Shown: positions 51,367-60,047 of the stretch, one piece after another
Layout: every line of letters starts with the position of its first letter
How positions within the stretch are numbered: the first letter of the stretch is position 1
Assembly (NCBI RefSeq): GCF_024169655.1
Contig: NZ_JALJWV010000001.1
Location: 5,314,001 to 5,378,000 of the forward strand
Reading direction: 5' to 3'
Source of the DNA: Pseudomonas marginalis
Lineage (GTDB): Bacteria > Pseudomonadota > Gammaproteobacteria > Pseudomonadales > Pseudomonadaceae
Length of the DNA stretch: 64,000 nt
Notes under the pieces: model-generated
What the model was told of the DNA's origin: nothing
Seen by the model: only the letters and a program-made list of their open reading frames with translations
Databases searched by the model: none
Made by a program: the position numbers and the translations under genes

Positions 51367-52023
51367 TCACCAGTTCACAATCATCGGCAACCCAGGACGG
51401 AAATCGCGTGTCTGGCCGCTGGCGCCATGATCGATTTCCAGTAAGAGCAGATGTTCATCACCCTGAACAATTTCAAATCCTTTCAGTTGGTTTGCGCAGT
51501 TGGCAGGGGCCGAAAACGCGTGGCGGTCGGGCGTGATAACGCGCAACGATGTGATCTCGCGAAAGCCGTTGGGATGTTCAAACGGCTGCGCTCGCTCAAC
51601 AGGCGCCTCATCTGGTCTCTTGGCAAACGCAAGAAAAAACCACATCGGTTCGGATATTGGCGCATGCCCCACGTCGACTTTCAGCGCGGCGGGTAAGTAA
51701 GCAGGTCGATACGCCCAGACCGGAAATAGTGGTTTCTCGTCTACGCTGGAGGGTCTGAAGCAAACTCCAAAGGGCGAGGCGACGCCATCCGTACACGTGA
51801 GGCGGTCAAAGAGTTGGGTTGGCGCGGTTAGCTGACTTTGAGCGTCTGACTCATCGGTGAGATGTAAAAGCTCAATGAACGAATTTCGGAAAAAGAACCT
51901 TCTGTTGGCCGTGCCTTGGCCGGGGTGGACGTTTGGCGTTCCTTCAGCCAGCCCGAGGTTTTTCAGAGCATCGGCGCCTCGACCGTCACCATTCACACAA
52001 ATAAAGATGTGATCTACTTCCAT
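51367..52023 (-). CDS. VOC/glyoxalase-like protein
   Basis: The 218-residue protein opens 'MEVDHIFICVNGDGRGADALKNLGL' and has a glyoxalase-like fold pattern ('FFRNSFIELLHL' with a metal-type Glu, and His8 in the first strand). The family includes metal-dependent isomerases and dioxygenases, and no substrate can be named. An AAGGGAATT site precedes the ATG. It is convergent with the GNAT frame and followed by the double tautomerase gene on the same strand upstream. Confidence 0.75.
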   Translation of the reverse strand: MEVDHIFICVNGDGRGADALKNLGLAEGTPNVHPGQGTANRRFFFRNSFIELLHLTDESDAQSQLTAPTQLFDRLTCTDGVASPFGVCFRPSSVDEKPLFPVWAYRPAYLPAALKVDVGHAPISEPMWFFLAFAKRPDEAPVERAQPFEHPNGFREITSLRVITPDRHAFSAPANCANQLKGFEIVQGDEHLLLLEIDHGASGQTRDFRPGLPMIVNW

Positions 52024-52207
52024 CGTTAATTCCCTTTAATCCCGTGATTTGATTGCGCATTTATTCGGCAACAAGCCAACAACCTCACTCGCCCACCGCA
52101 TCGGTAGACGTGAGAGTACGTCTTTCAGATCAGGCCTGCGGATCGTGCGGACATCGATGCCTGACGCCGTACAAGGCTGGCAGGTCGTCTTGCTCGCCCA
52201 GCCTATC

Positions 52208-52651
52208 CTAGTCAGCGAGATGCCCGTATCCGGCTGCACGGGTGAAGTCGGCCAAATGCCAGATCTCGCCGTTCGCCCCCCACGTTCCATCAACAACCTC
52301 CTCGATCTGTATCGAGCTCAGCAACCGGCGCTGATCCCCCGCGGCCAGGCTCGATTGTATGGCGCCATGCAGTTCACTCACGTAGCGCTGGCGCATCGGT
52401 GCATCAAGCACGCCGGCAGGCACCTTGACGATGACCATGCACGGGACAACCTGGGCATGAGGAGCAACGCCTCCGCACAGCCATTGATCGGCCTGCACTT
52501 CCTCGATCAACACCCAGCACAACATACGTTGCTGAGGGGCATCGCCCATGTGTTCATTAATCATTGCCACGTCGCTCACGCTGCGAAGCAACTGGTGGCG
52601 TTGTGGCAGGTTGAAAGCGCCGGTAGGCACCTTGATCAGGATGTTTGGCAT
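52208..52651 (-). CDS. Fused double tautomerase-like protein
   Basis: The 147-residue protein begins 'MPNILIKVPTGAFN', so proline becomes residue 1 after Met removal, the catalytic base of 4-oxalocrotonate tautomerases. A second, similar unit starts at about residue 70 ('VPCMVIVKVPAGVL') and brings a second proline that is internal, so it cannot act as an N-terminal base. The start is chosen by this proline; an upstream frame lacks it. It is divergent from a GlxA-like AraC regulator 95 bases away. Confidence 0.8.
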   Translation of the reverse strand: MPNILIKVPTGAFNLPQRHQLLRSVSDVAMINEHMGDAPQQRMLCWVLIEEVQADQWLCGGVAPHAQVVPCMVIVKVPAGVLDAPMRQRYVSELHGAIQSSLAAGDQRRLLSSIQIEEVVDGTWGANGEIWHLADFTRAAGYGHLAD

Positions 52652-52746
52652 AGCGAAACCTCGCGGTTGACTGGAGGCGCCATTGGGCCAGTTATCCCGT
52701 CTCTCGATAAGTGACCGATTCGTCTTCTTTCGGGCATAATCGGACA

Positions 52747-53709
52747 ATGTACGATTTCACTGTCCTCGTCTTTCCCGGGTCGTTCGCCTCAAGCGTCGCA
52801 GCCACCCTGGACATCCTCGGCACCGCCGCCACACTGGCGCAGCGGCGCGGCCTTGCCGTGCCACGCTGGCGCGTTTGTGGGCCGCAACCAGGGCTGATTA
52901 CGCTGGGCCACGGCATGCTGTTGCAGGTTGACGCGCTGACCACAGACGTCGAGGACAACTCCTGCTGGGTCATTCCGGGCCTTGGCATCAGCGACTTCGA
53001 CGCGCTGTTGCAGCGTCTTGAGGAAGACTCGGTCCTTCAGACACTGCCAGCGCTGAAGGCACATGTGAATCAAGGCAAGGAGATTGCAGCTTCGTGCTCG
53101 GCGGTGTTTCTCCTGCATGCCGCAGGGTTACTCACCGGGCGACGGGTGACGACTTCCTGGTGGCTCGCCCCCTGGCTGTCGCGCATGGCGCCTGACTGCA
53201 TTGTCGACCCCAACGTCATGGTGCTCCGCGATCCGCCCCTGACGACCGCCGGCGCAGCCTTCGCGCAAACTGACCTGATGCTGCACCTGCTGCGCAGACG
53301 TCTGTCGCCGGAGCTCGCCGACGCGGTGGGCAAGGCCCTTCTACTCGATGGCCGACAGTTGCAATCTCCCTTCATCAACCCGGCAATCATGGCTCAGGGC
53401 AATACGCTGGTCGCCAACCTCTCCGCCTATATAGAAGCACAACTGCCCCATCCGCCCAGTGTGCCAAGCCTTGCAGCGCACGTCGGCATGTCTGAGCGAA
53501 CGCTGTCCCGGCACCTTCAAAAAGCGACCGGTCTTTCAACGCGGAATCTGATCCAACGTGTGCAATTGAACCGAGCCCGCGTGCTGCTGGAAACCAGCAG
53601 GCACTCCGTTGAATCTATCGCCGCACAGGTGGGATACCAAGATGCCACGGCCCTGCGGCGACTCATGCGCCGCCTGTTGAACGCGTCCCCAAAACAACTG
53701 CGCCAGTAA
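52747..53709 (+). CDS. GlxA-like AraC-family regulator
   Basis: The 320-residue form starts 'MYDFTVLVFPGSFASSVAATL'. It has an N-terminal DJ-1/PfpI-like domain (about 1-170, with the 'EIAASCSAVFLLHAAGLL' Cys elbow) and a C-terminal double AraC helix-turn-helix ('PSLAAHVGMSERTLSRHLQKATG' and 'SIAAQVGYQDATALRRLMRRL'). It has no clear ribosome site. It is divergent from the double tautomerase, which is its likely target. Confidence 0.88.
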   Translation: MYDFTVLVFPGSFASSVAATLDILGTAATLAQRRGLAVPRWRVCGPQPGLITLGHGMLLQVDALTTDVEDNSCWVIPGLGISDFDALLQRLEEDSVLQTLPALKAHVNQGKEIAASCSAVFLLHAAGLLTGRRVTTSWWLAPWLSRMAPDCIVDPNVMVLRDPPLTTAGAAFAQTDLMLHLLRRRLSPELADAVGKALLLDGRQLQSPFINPAIMAQGNTLVANLSAYIEAQLPHPPSVPSLAAHVGMSERTLSRHLQKATGLSTRNLIQRVQLNRARVLLETSRHSVESIAAQVGYQDATALRRLMRRLLNASPKQLRQ

Positions 53710-53780
53710 GCTCTAACCGCTGACAGTCTTTAAGTCCCGCACTCATCCACTGCACGGCGCCTCAATCGACCTGGCAAGGC

Positions 53781-54272
53781 TCAATCCGGCTCAGCCATGG
53801 ACCCAAGCCGCTGACGCATGCCCGCGCTGGCAGCGGGTCCGGCCTGCACGCTGCACCGGTCCAAGGGCACAAGACGGCCATCGGCGACATCCGCCATCAT
53901 CGGCAGCACCGGCCGCCCCGTCTCCCTCTCGACAATCTGCACGCTTTCCCCTTCCGGCGCGTAATGGCGATTGCCCCAGGCCACTAAGGCCATGAGCACC
54001 ACGCGGAAATCTTCGCCCTTGGCAGTCGGCACGTATTGGTAGCGCAAAGGGCGCTGACTGTAAGGCTGACGCTCGAGCAGGCCCGCTTCCACCAGCGAGT
54101 TCAAGCGCCTGGTGAGCATGTTCGGGGCAATATCCAGGCTGCGGGAAAACTCCTCGAAGCGTCTCAGGCCATGCAGGGCATCGCGCATGATCAAAATGCT
54201 CCACCACTCGCCAACCCTTTCCAGGCTACGGGCGATCGGGCATTCAGCATGGATGAGGGTCTTGCGCTGCAT
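53781..54272 (-). CDS. HxlR-family regulator
   Basis: The 163-residue protein has a winged helix of the HxlR/DUF24 type with the N-terminal cysteine 'HAECPIARSLERVGEWWSILI' and 'FEEFSRSLDIAPNMLTRRLN'. Family members often sense quinones, aldehydes or oxidants through that Cys. The C-terminal 40 residues extend beyond the usual 110-120. It is divergent from a ketoacyl synthase gene, with GTTAC/GTAAC sites between. Confidence 0.88.
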   Translation of the reverse strand: MQRKTLIHAECPIARSLERVGEWWSILIMRDALHGLRRFEEFSRSLDIAPNMLTRRLNSLVEAGLLERQPYSQRPLRYQYVPTAKGEDFRVVLMALVAWGNRHYAPEGESVQIVERETGRPVLPMMADVADGRLVPLDRCSVQAGPAASAGMRQRLGSMAEPD

Positions 54273-54314
54273 GACAGCTCCTTACAGGGGTTCAAACATT
54301 TGGTGGTCCGGCAT

Positions 54315-54353
54315 GTTACTTTCATAATGATAGTAACGTCCATATGTCGTTAC
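54315..54353. promoter_or_regulatory. Probable HxlR operators
   Basis: GTTACT and AGTAAC form a near-palindrome (54315-54337), and GTAACG with CGTTAC forms a second (54333-54353), sharing the middle half-site. Both lie between hxlR-like and fabF-like genes, a typical position for autoregulation. Confidence 0.65.
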
Positions 54354-54383
54354 CCCCCCATAAACAGAAAGAACTGGATCATC

Positions 54384-55652
54384 ATGAACAAACGCATTGT
54401 CGTTACAGGCATGGGCGCGCTGACCCCACTTGGCTGCGGAGTCGAGCAAATATGGCAACGCCTGCTGGCTGGGCAGTCGGGAATCCGCCGGTTGCCACCG
54501 GAGCTGATCGGCGATCTGTCGATCAGCATCGGTGGCCAGGTTCCCGACCGTATCCAAGACCCTGAGGCCGGCTTCGATCCGGATCTACTGCTGGCACCCA
54601 AAGAACAGCGCAAGATGGACCGCTTCATTCTGTTCGCCCTGGCAGCGGCCCATGAAGCGCTGACACAGGCCGGCTGGGCGCCGCAAACCCCAGAGGCGCA
54701 GGAGCGCACCGCCACCATCATCGCTTCGGGCGTGGGCGGATTTCCGGCGATTGCCGAAGCCGTGCGGACGACTGACAGCAAAGGGCCGCGGCGCTTGTCA
54801 CCCTTCACCATCCCGTCATTTCTCAGCAATATGGCCGCCGGTCATGTCTCCATCAGTCACGGTTTCAAGGGGCCGCTGGGGGCTCCGGTGACAGCATGTG
54901 CGGCGGGCGTCCAGGCCATCGGCGACGCTGCACGGATGATTCGCGCGGGGGAAATCGACGTAGCGCTCTGTGGCGGGGCGGAGGCGGCCATTCACCGGGT
55001 CAGCCTGGCTGGCTTTGCTGCCGCACGAGCCCTCTCGAGCGATTACAACGACACCCCGGAGCGAGCCTCGCGCCCCTTCGATCAGGCCCGCGATGGTTTC
55101 GTCATGGGTGAAGGCGCCGGCCTGCTGGTCATCGAAGAGTTGCAACATGCCTTGGCACGCGGCGCCAGACCCATCGCCGAACTGGTGGGCTATGGCACCA
55201 GCGCCGACGCATACCACATGACCGCCGGGCCCGAAGATGGCGACGGCGCCCGCCGGGCCATGCAGCAGGCATTGCGCCAAGCCGGCGTGGAAGCATCCCA
55301 GGTTCAGCACCTGAATGCCCACGCCACCTCGACCCCGGTGGGTGATAAAGGCGAGCTGGCGGCAATCAAAGCCCTGTTCGGCACAGACAGCGGCCTTGCG
55401 ATCAGTTCGACTAAGTCCGCCACTGGCCACCTGCTGGGTGCTGCGGGAGGGATCGAGGCGATCTTCACCGTACTTGCGCTGCGCGATCAGGTGGTTCCGG
55501 CAACACTCAATCTGGAAGCTCCGGATGCCGCTGCCGAAGGCCTGAACCTGATTCGCGGCCAGGCCCAGCACCTGCCCTTGGAATATGCACTGTCCAACGG
55601 CTTCGGTTTCGGCGGGGTCAACGCCAGCGTGCTGTTCCGACGCTGGATTTAA
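54384..55652 (+). CDS. FabF-like beta-ketoacyl-ACP synthase II, orphan
   Basis: The 422-residue protein opens 'MNKRIVVTGMGALTPLGCGV'. The Cys-His-His triad is visible: Cys in 'PVTACAAGVQ' near 170, His in 'NAHATSTPVGD' near 312, and His in 'SATGHLLGAAGG' near 350. This is a complete KAS II condensing enzyme. No acyl carrier protein, reductase or dehydratase gene lies nearby, so it may act with the housekeeping fatty-acid synthase. An HxlR regulator is divergent from it. Confidence 0.9.
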   Translation: MNKRIVVTGMGALTPLGCGVEQIWQRLLAGQSGIRRLPPELIGDLSISIGGQVPDRIQDPEAGFDPDLLLAPKEQRKMDRFILFALAAAHEALTQAGWAPQTPEAQERTATIIASGVGGFPAIAEAVRTTDSKGPRRLSPFTIPSFLSNMAAGHVSISHGFKGPLGAPVTACAAGVQAIGDAARMIRAGEIDVALCGGAEAAIHRVSLAGFAAARALSSDYNDTPERASRPFDQARDGFVMGEGAGLLVIEELQHALARGARPIAELVGYGTSADAYHMTAGPEDGDGARRAMQQALRQAGVEASQVQHLNAHATSTPVGDKGELAAIKALFGTDSGLAISSTKSATGHLLGAAGGIEAIFTVLALRDQVVPATLNLEAPDAAAEGLNLIRGQAQHLPLEYALSNGFGFGGVNASVLFRRWI

Positions 55653-55674
55653 AACCGGGTATTGCGTCCGGTTT
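55652..55674 (+). terminator. Hairpin after the fabF-like gene
   Basis: AAACCGG / CCGGTTT arms with a 9-base loop begin at the stop codon and are followed by CAGTGTTGTT. A plausible, weak terminator. Confidence 0.5.
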
Positions 55675-55683
55675 CAGTGTTGT

Positions 55684-55715
55684 TGAGGTCTCAGCACCGA
55701 TAGGTCGAGACCTCA
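55684..55715. repeat. Perfect inverted repeat upstream of the FMN reductase
   Basis: TGAGGTCTC and GAGACCTCA are exact 9-base arms separated by 14 bases. It lies between the synthase and the FMN reductase and may be a second terminator stem or an operator. Confidence 0.5.
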
Positions 55716-55828
55716 GCATCTGGTTCTGCCAATCCCCCTACTGACCGCTGGATTGCTATACCGCAATGGTGCATGAAGCTCAGCGCGTGCCAAACTTCAC
55801 CGATTCACGAATCACAAACGGAATTGAA

Positions 55829-56362
55829 ATGGTGCGTCTGCTTGCTGTTTCGGGAAGCCTGCGTCAGGCCTCCTCCAACTCGATTTTGCTACGCGCAGCT
55901 GAGCTGCTATGCCCCGAAGGGGTCCAGGTCGCACATTACGAAGGCATCGGTGACTTGCCTCACTTCAACCCGGATCTGCTCGAAGATCCCCCCGAGGCGG
56001 TCATAGCGTTACGCGCAATTATCGGGCAGGCGGATGGGCTGTTGATTTCGTGCCCCGAGTACGCCCGAGGTATTCCCGGCGCATTCAAAAACATGCTCGA
56101 TTGGCTCGTGAGCAGTGAAGAGTTTCCGGGCAAGCCTGTCGCGCTGTTCAACGCATCGCCCAGAGCCAGTCATGCGCAAGCCGCATTGCGGCTGGTCCTG
56201 GAGACGATGTCGGCGAGCATCATCGAGGACGCGTCAATGACGGTGAACCTCCTGTCCAGTCAGTCGAGTGCTGAGGGCATTGCCGCCGACCCGGTGATAG
56301 GCCCACAGATGAGTACTGCGCTCGGCGCGTTTAAACGGCGTCTCGAAACTCAAGAGCTTTGA
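55829..56362 (+). CDS. NADPH-dependent FMN reductase family protein
   Basis: The 177-residue form starts 'MVRLLAVSGSLRQASSNS', the phosphate-binding loop of the flavodoxin-like fold. 'ISCPEYARGIPGAFKNMLDWL' near 75-95 is the family's FMN-contact segment. Members reduce FMN, quinones, azo compounds or chromate. It stands alone and has a plausible start in a frame that opens earlier. Confidence 0.88.
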   Translation: MVRLLAVSGSLRQASSNSILLRAAELLCPEGVQVAHYEGIGDLPHFNPDLLEDPPEAVIALRAIIGQADGLLISCPEYARGIPGAFKNMLDWLVSSEEFPGKPVALFNASPRASHAQAALRLVLETMSASIIEDASMTVNLLSSQSSAEGIAADPVIGPQMSTALGAFKRRLETQEL

Positions 56363-56421
56363 CATGGTTTGTCGAGTGGTTGGCCGCACACGGTGATTTC
56401 CAACACTGGCAGCCAGTGCCT

Positions 56422-57456
56422 CTACTGACTGGCTCTTGCAAGCACCCACTGGTTTATCGTTTCAAGCGCGCCTGGTGCGTAGGCATGACGACTTTCCATC
56501 AGGAACCTGATCGTGGTGAACCAGGACCATTCACTGGTGAGTTGCGTGTTGTAGGAACCCGCCCTCAAGAGCCCATGGGTTGCATCCGGTATGACTTCAA
56601 TCCGATTGGCGCGATGATTGCCCCCAACCGTCTTTCGGAAGAGGGTTGCGTTGGCTTCGGGGTCGACATTCAGATCGTCCGCGCCCCACAACGCGAGCAG
56701 TGGAATGTCGAGTTTTTCCAAGGCCCCGGTTGCGTCTTCGTGAAGATTGCGCCGCACAAACGCCCATCGCTCGGCGCTCATGCCGTCCAGAAGGGCAACC
56801 GGCGGCACCTGCGCAGAGGCAAACAAACGCTCATCGGCGGCGGCGATCTGAGCCATCGTTGCGTCGATGTCAGCCGCGGACATCCCGGAGCGTTGCAACC
56901 GCGTCCGCGTGTAATAGTCGCCTTGCCGTTGCCAGGATACGGCGCCTCCGACCAGCACAAGAAAGTCCGCATCCCCCGACGCCAGGCGCGGCAGTACCCA
57001 GCCGGCTTGTGAAAAACCAAGCGCACCGACAGGCATTCCTGGCAGCTTACTGCGCATGGCGGACAACGCGCTGCGCACATTCACGTAGCGGTCCGTCATG
57101 GACTGGCTGAGCCAATTCCCCGGCGAGTCCCCGATGCCCGGTTTATCCCACGAAACAACCGCAATGCCTGCGTCGAGCAGCGCGTTGATGAGTGGATCGT
57201 AGCCTTGCTGCGACGTGCGATCCTGGGGGCCATCCCCGTGAACCAGAACGACTGCCGCTGTTGCAGCGTGGTCAGGCAGCCAGAGCGTACCGACCAGGCG
57301 CAGTCCATTTGCGTCGAATGCAAAAGGTTCGCTGGCTCTGCGATCCAGACCATAAGTGTCAAGCCGCGCAAGAACAACCAAAGCGGTAGCCACGATGAGA
57401 CAAACGACGCAAATCAACTTTACGCGGTAACGTTTCATCCAGATTTCTTTATGCAT
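56422..57456 (-). CDS. Alpha/beta hydrolase, membrane-anchored or exported
   Basis: The 344-residue form starts at the ATG at 57456, with AAGGAG 5 bases upstream. An N-terminal hydrophobic helix (about residues 10-26) suggests a signal anchor. The hydrolase core has 'VLVHGDGPQDRTSQ', the nucleophile elbow GFSQAG near 150, an acid in 'LWGADDLNVDPEAN', and the histidine in 'IPDATHGLL'. The substrate is unknown; similar proteins are esterases or peptidases. Confidence 0.82.
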   Translation of the reverse strand: MHKEIWMKRYRVKLICVVCLIVATALVVLARLDTYGLDRRASEPFAFDANGLRLVGTLWLPDHAATAAVVLVHGDGPQDRTSQQGYDPLINALLDAGIAVVSWDKPGIGDSPGNWLSQSMTDRYVNVRSALSAMRSKLPGMPVGALGFSQAGWVLPRLASGDADFLVLVGGAVSWQRQGDYYTRTRLQRSGMSAADIDATMAQIAAADERLFASAQVPPVALLDGMSAERWAFVRRNLHEDATGALEKLDIPLLALWGADDLNVDPEANATLFRKTVGGNHRANRIEVIPDATHGLLRAGSYNTQLTSEWSWFTTIRFLMESRHAYAPGALETINQWVLARASQ

Positions 57457-57573
57457 AGTCACTCCTTTTTTCCTTTCAAGAGTCCCGGCCGATAGGCTCG
57501 AATCTCAGTGCCAATCCCTGACGCAGTGCATGCATTTCGCAACTCCCGTAGCCGCTGCTGGCTCCTCGGACGA

Positions 57574-58443
57574 TTAACTGAACTGGCTCGCAAGCATTTC
57601 CCGAACGGCACTTACCAATTGGGATTCGCCAGGACGAGGGGGCAACAGACTGAACTCAACATCCGGCAATACCGGTAAATGTTGCGCCGCCCCGCAGACC
57701 TGCGCCCCCATCGGTACAGCGGAGGCATTCAGACAAGCGACACCCAACCCTGCCAATAACGCGGATTGCAGCCCCGCGACGCCGGACGCCGAATGCGCAA
57801 CCACGTAGGACACCTCGTGCGCCTCCAAGGTCTCTCTGGCGAGGCGCTGTAGGCTGCAGCCCTGCGGCAGAACCAAAAGTGGCAACGGGGTATTTTCCTC
57901 CCGCTCGGCCTCGAACCCCGCGACCGACACCCAACGCAACGCCTCCCTTCGCACCGGCAAGCCCTCAGGCAGGCTGCGCCCGTCGAGAATTCGCATGGAA
58001 AGGCCGATATCGAATTCACCGGAATCCGCCCCGCTCTCGATTTGCAGGCTCTTGCGTACCGACACATGCAGGCGAAGGTGCGGATAGCGCACTCGCAGTG
58101 CCTTCAACAGGTCGGCGATCGAGCTGGGCAGAAAGTAGTCGGTGATGGCCAGCCGCAACTCGCCGACAAAGGTCACACCACGCACGCTTTCAAGGGCACG
58201 ATCACTCAAGGCCAGCATGTCTCGTGTATGGACCAATAAGCGTTCGCCAGCCGGTGTCGGCCTTACGCCTTTTTTACCCCGCTCCAGCAACGTAACCCCG
58301 GTGAAGGCCTCGAGCTTGCGCAATTGCTCGCTTAACGCCGACTGCGACCGACACAACTTAGGCGCTGCCTCCGCGAGGCTGCCTGACTCCATCGCAACCG
58401 CGAAGGCTCGCAACAGTTCGAGATCAAAGGGACGCATGCTCAT
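57574..58443 (-). CDS. LysR-family regulator beside a tautomerase
   Basis: The 289-residue protein has the LysR helix-turn-helix ('GSLAEAAPKLCRSQSALSEQLRKLE' at about 21-45) and an effector-binding domain. It is divergent from a tautomerase gene 102 bases away, with an imperfect palindrome between them. Control of that gene is inferred. Confidence 0.9.
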   Translation of the reverse strand: MSMRPFDLELLRAFAVAMESGSLAEAAPKLCRSQSALSEQLRKLEAFTGVTLLERGKKGVRPTPAGERLLVHTRDMLALSDRALESVRGVTFVGELRLAITDYFLPSSIADLLKALRVRYPHLRLHVSVRKSLQIESGADSGEFDIGLSMRILDGRSLPEGLPVRREALRWVSVAGFEAEREENTPLPLLVLPQGCSLQRLARETLEAHEVSYVVAHSASGVAGLQSALLAGLGVACLNASAVPMGAQVCGAAQHLPVLPDVEFSLLPPRPGESQLVSAVREMLASQFS

Positions 58444-58455
58444 CCTGCCGTTTTT

Positions 58456-58481
58456 CCGAAGGATACGATCATATCTTCCGG
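58456..58481. promoter_or_regulatory. Palindrome between LysR and tautomerase genes
   Basis: The 26-base region has a central GATACGATCATATC core that is palindromic except for one pair, flanked by GAAG / CTTC. It lies 13-38 bases upstream of the lysR start, where LysR proteins usually bind. Confidence 0.5.
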
Positions 58482-58545
58482 CTTTTCAGCACTCAAGCCA
58501 CTCCTTACTCTAAGCCAGACATTTACTCCCGACGAGGACTCCAAC

Positions 58546-58938
58546 ATGCCCGGCATCACCCTTAAAATCTCTGGCCAACCTGACCTTGCGCGAATCCAGG
58601 GGATCGTGTCCCAGCTCACCACGCTAACCTGCGATGTGCTGGAGAAACGCCCGGAGCAGACGCTTGTGATGGTGCATTTCGTGCCTCATGAGCAATGGTT
58701 CATCAACAGTCGCTCGCTGGCCGAGCTGGGTTACAACTCGTTCCGCCTGGAGGTCACCATCACGGATGAGACGAACACCAAAGCGCAGAAGGCGCGCTTT
58801 CAGCGTGAGGCTTTCGCGCTATTGGCCGAGGAAATCGGCAACCTGCACCCACACTCCAACATCCACGTCATTGATTGCAGGGCCAGTGCCTATGGGTATG
58901 GTGGCGTGAGCCAAGAATATAAACATCACCACCCCTGA
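58546..58938 (+). CDS. Tautomerase-superfamily protein
   Basis: The 130-residue protein begins Met-Pro ('MPGITLKISGQPDLARIQ'), giving the catalytic N-terminal proline after Met removal. 'RPEQTLVMVHFVPHEQWFINSRSL' and the C-terminal His/Tyr-rich 'VSQEYKHHHP' are notable. It is longer than 4-oxalocrotonate tautomerase (about 62) and near the size of MIF-like tautomerases. Substrate unknown. Confidence 0.8.
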   Translation: MPGITLKISGQPDLARIQGIVSQLTTLTCDVLEKRPEQTLVMVHFVPHEQWFINSRSLAELGYNSFRLEVTITDETNTKAQKARFQREAFALLAEEIGNLHPHSNIHVIDCRASAYGYGGVSQEYKHHHP

Positions 58939-59055
58939 GACCCAAACCCGCGACACAGGGAATGACGCGTAACCGAAGGCGAGTCTTCCTCGCTCTTCAA
59001 GGCATCCCCAAACGCTCTCGGCGCCTGCCGATCTGAGATGTTGTCAGCTCGCCCT

Positions 59056-59931
59056 TTAACGCGTGCCGACGTGAAGGACTTCGAGCAATACCTGCTCCAA
59101 GATGTCAAAGAAACTCCTGATGTGCGCCTGTTTCAACGCCTGAGGCCGGGTGACCAGATAGACCTCCATCCCGGGGAGTTCAAGCTCCGGGAACAACTCG
59201 CTCAGGTCCTTCGCCAGAATACGCGGCAGTACCGCCACGCCCATGCCTTGCCGCACCGACTCCAGTTGGACGGCGAACGAGTTCACGCTGATCTGCGCAC
59301 GGTCCAGACCCGCAGCCTTTGCGGCACGCATTTGAGGCAGCATATCCAGCGGAGGAAGCAAGGCGATGTTGACCGCTGTAGCCAGGGTCACGCCTGGAGA
59401 ACGCTTCAAGTACCCCGCATCGGCGAAGACGCCGTAGGCGAGTTTGCCTATGGGTCGATAAATCAGCGATGGCTCGCCCAGGTGTGCTGTGCGTACAGCA
59501 ATATCGGCCACACCGCGGACGATCTTGTGAAAGTCGGCGGTGACCAGTAACTCCACGGAGCAGCGCGGGTGCAGGGACGTAAAACGATTCGCGGCGTCCA
59601 ACACACAGGCAGAAAACCCCTCCCCGACACTGACCAGGACACTGCCAGATAGCTCTGCTTGCTCACCGGACAGGTCCGCCGCCGTTTGACGCCTCAAGCC
59701 TGCTTCCGCAGCCAGGGCAACTTCCACCAGGGATTGGCCTCGCGAGGTCAGCCAGCAGCCGTCAACGCCTCGTTCAACGAGCGGCTCACCCAGGGCAACT
59801 TCCAGTTGGGTCAGGCGACGGGACACGGTCGACGCCGCGACCCCCAGCAGTTGGCCCGCTTGAAGAAAACTGCCACGCCGCGAGACGGCCAACAGCAGAC
59901 GCAGATCGTCCCAATTTGCCTGCAACGCCAT
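59056..59931 (-). CDS. LysR-family regulator beside the SDR reductase
   Basis: The 291-residue form starts 'MALQANWDDLRLLLAVSRRGS', with GGAGG 9 bases upstream; an ATG 3 codons earlier touches that site and is less likely. The helix-turn-helix is 'SFLQAGQLLGVAASTVSRRLTQLE'. It is divergent from the SDR gene, and TGCATATATGCA lies between them. Confidence 0.9.
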   Translation of the reverse strand: MALQANWDDLRLLLAVSRRGSFLQAGQLLGVAASTVSRRLTQLEVALGEPLVERGVDGCWLTSRGQSLVEVALAAEAGLRRQTAADLSGEQAELSGSVLVSVGEGFSACVLDAANRFTSLHPRCSVELLVTADFHKIVRGVADIAVRTAHLGEPSLIYRPIGKLAYGVFADAGYLKRSPGVTLATAVNIALLPPLDMLPQMRAAKAAGLDRAQISVNSFAVQLESVRQGMGVAVLPRILAKDLSELFPELELPGMEVYLVTRPQALKQAHIRSFFDILEQVLLEVLHVGTR

Positions 59932-59951
59932 ACCTCTCATCCTCCAGGGTC

Positions 59952-59963
59952 TGCATATATGCA
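59952..59963. promoter_or_regulatory. Palindrome TGCATATATGCA
   Basis: This exact 12-base palindrome lies 21 bases upstream of the lysR start and has a related TTATGCA half-site about 8 bases later. It is a candidate LysR operator controlling both directions. Confidence 0.55.
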
Positions 59964-60047
59964 AAGCCATTATGCAGTAGTCGCTGTTTTTCGGATGCGA
60001 CCTCAACGGTATATCTAGCGGCCTTCGAAACGACTGGAATGGAATGT

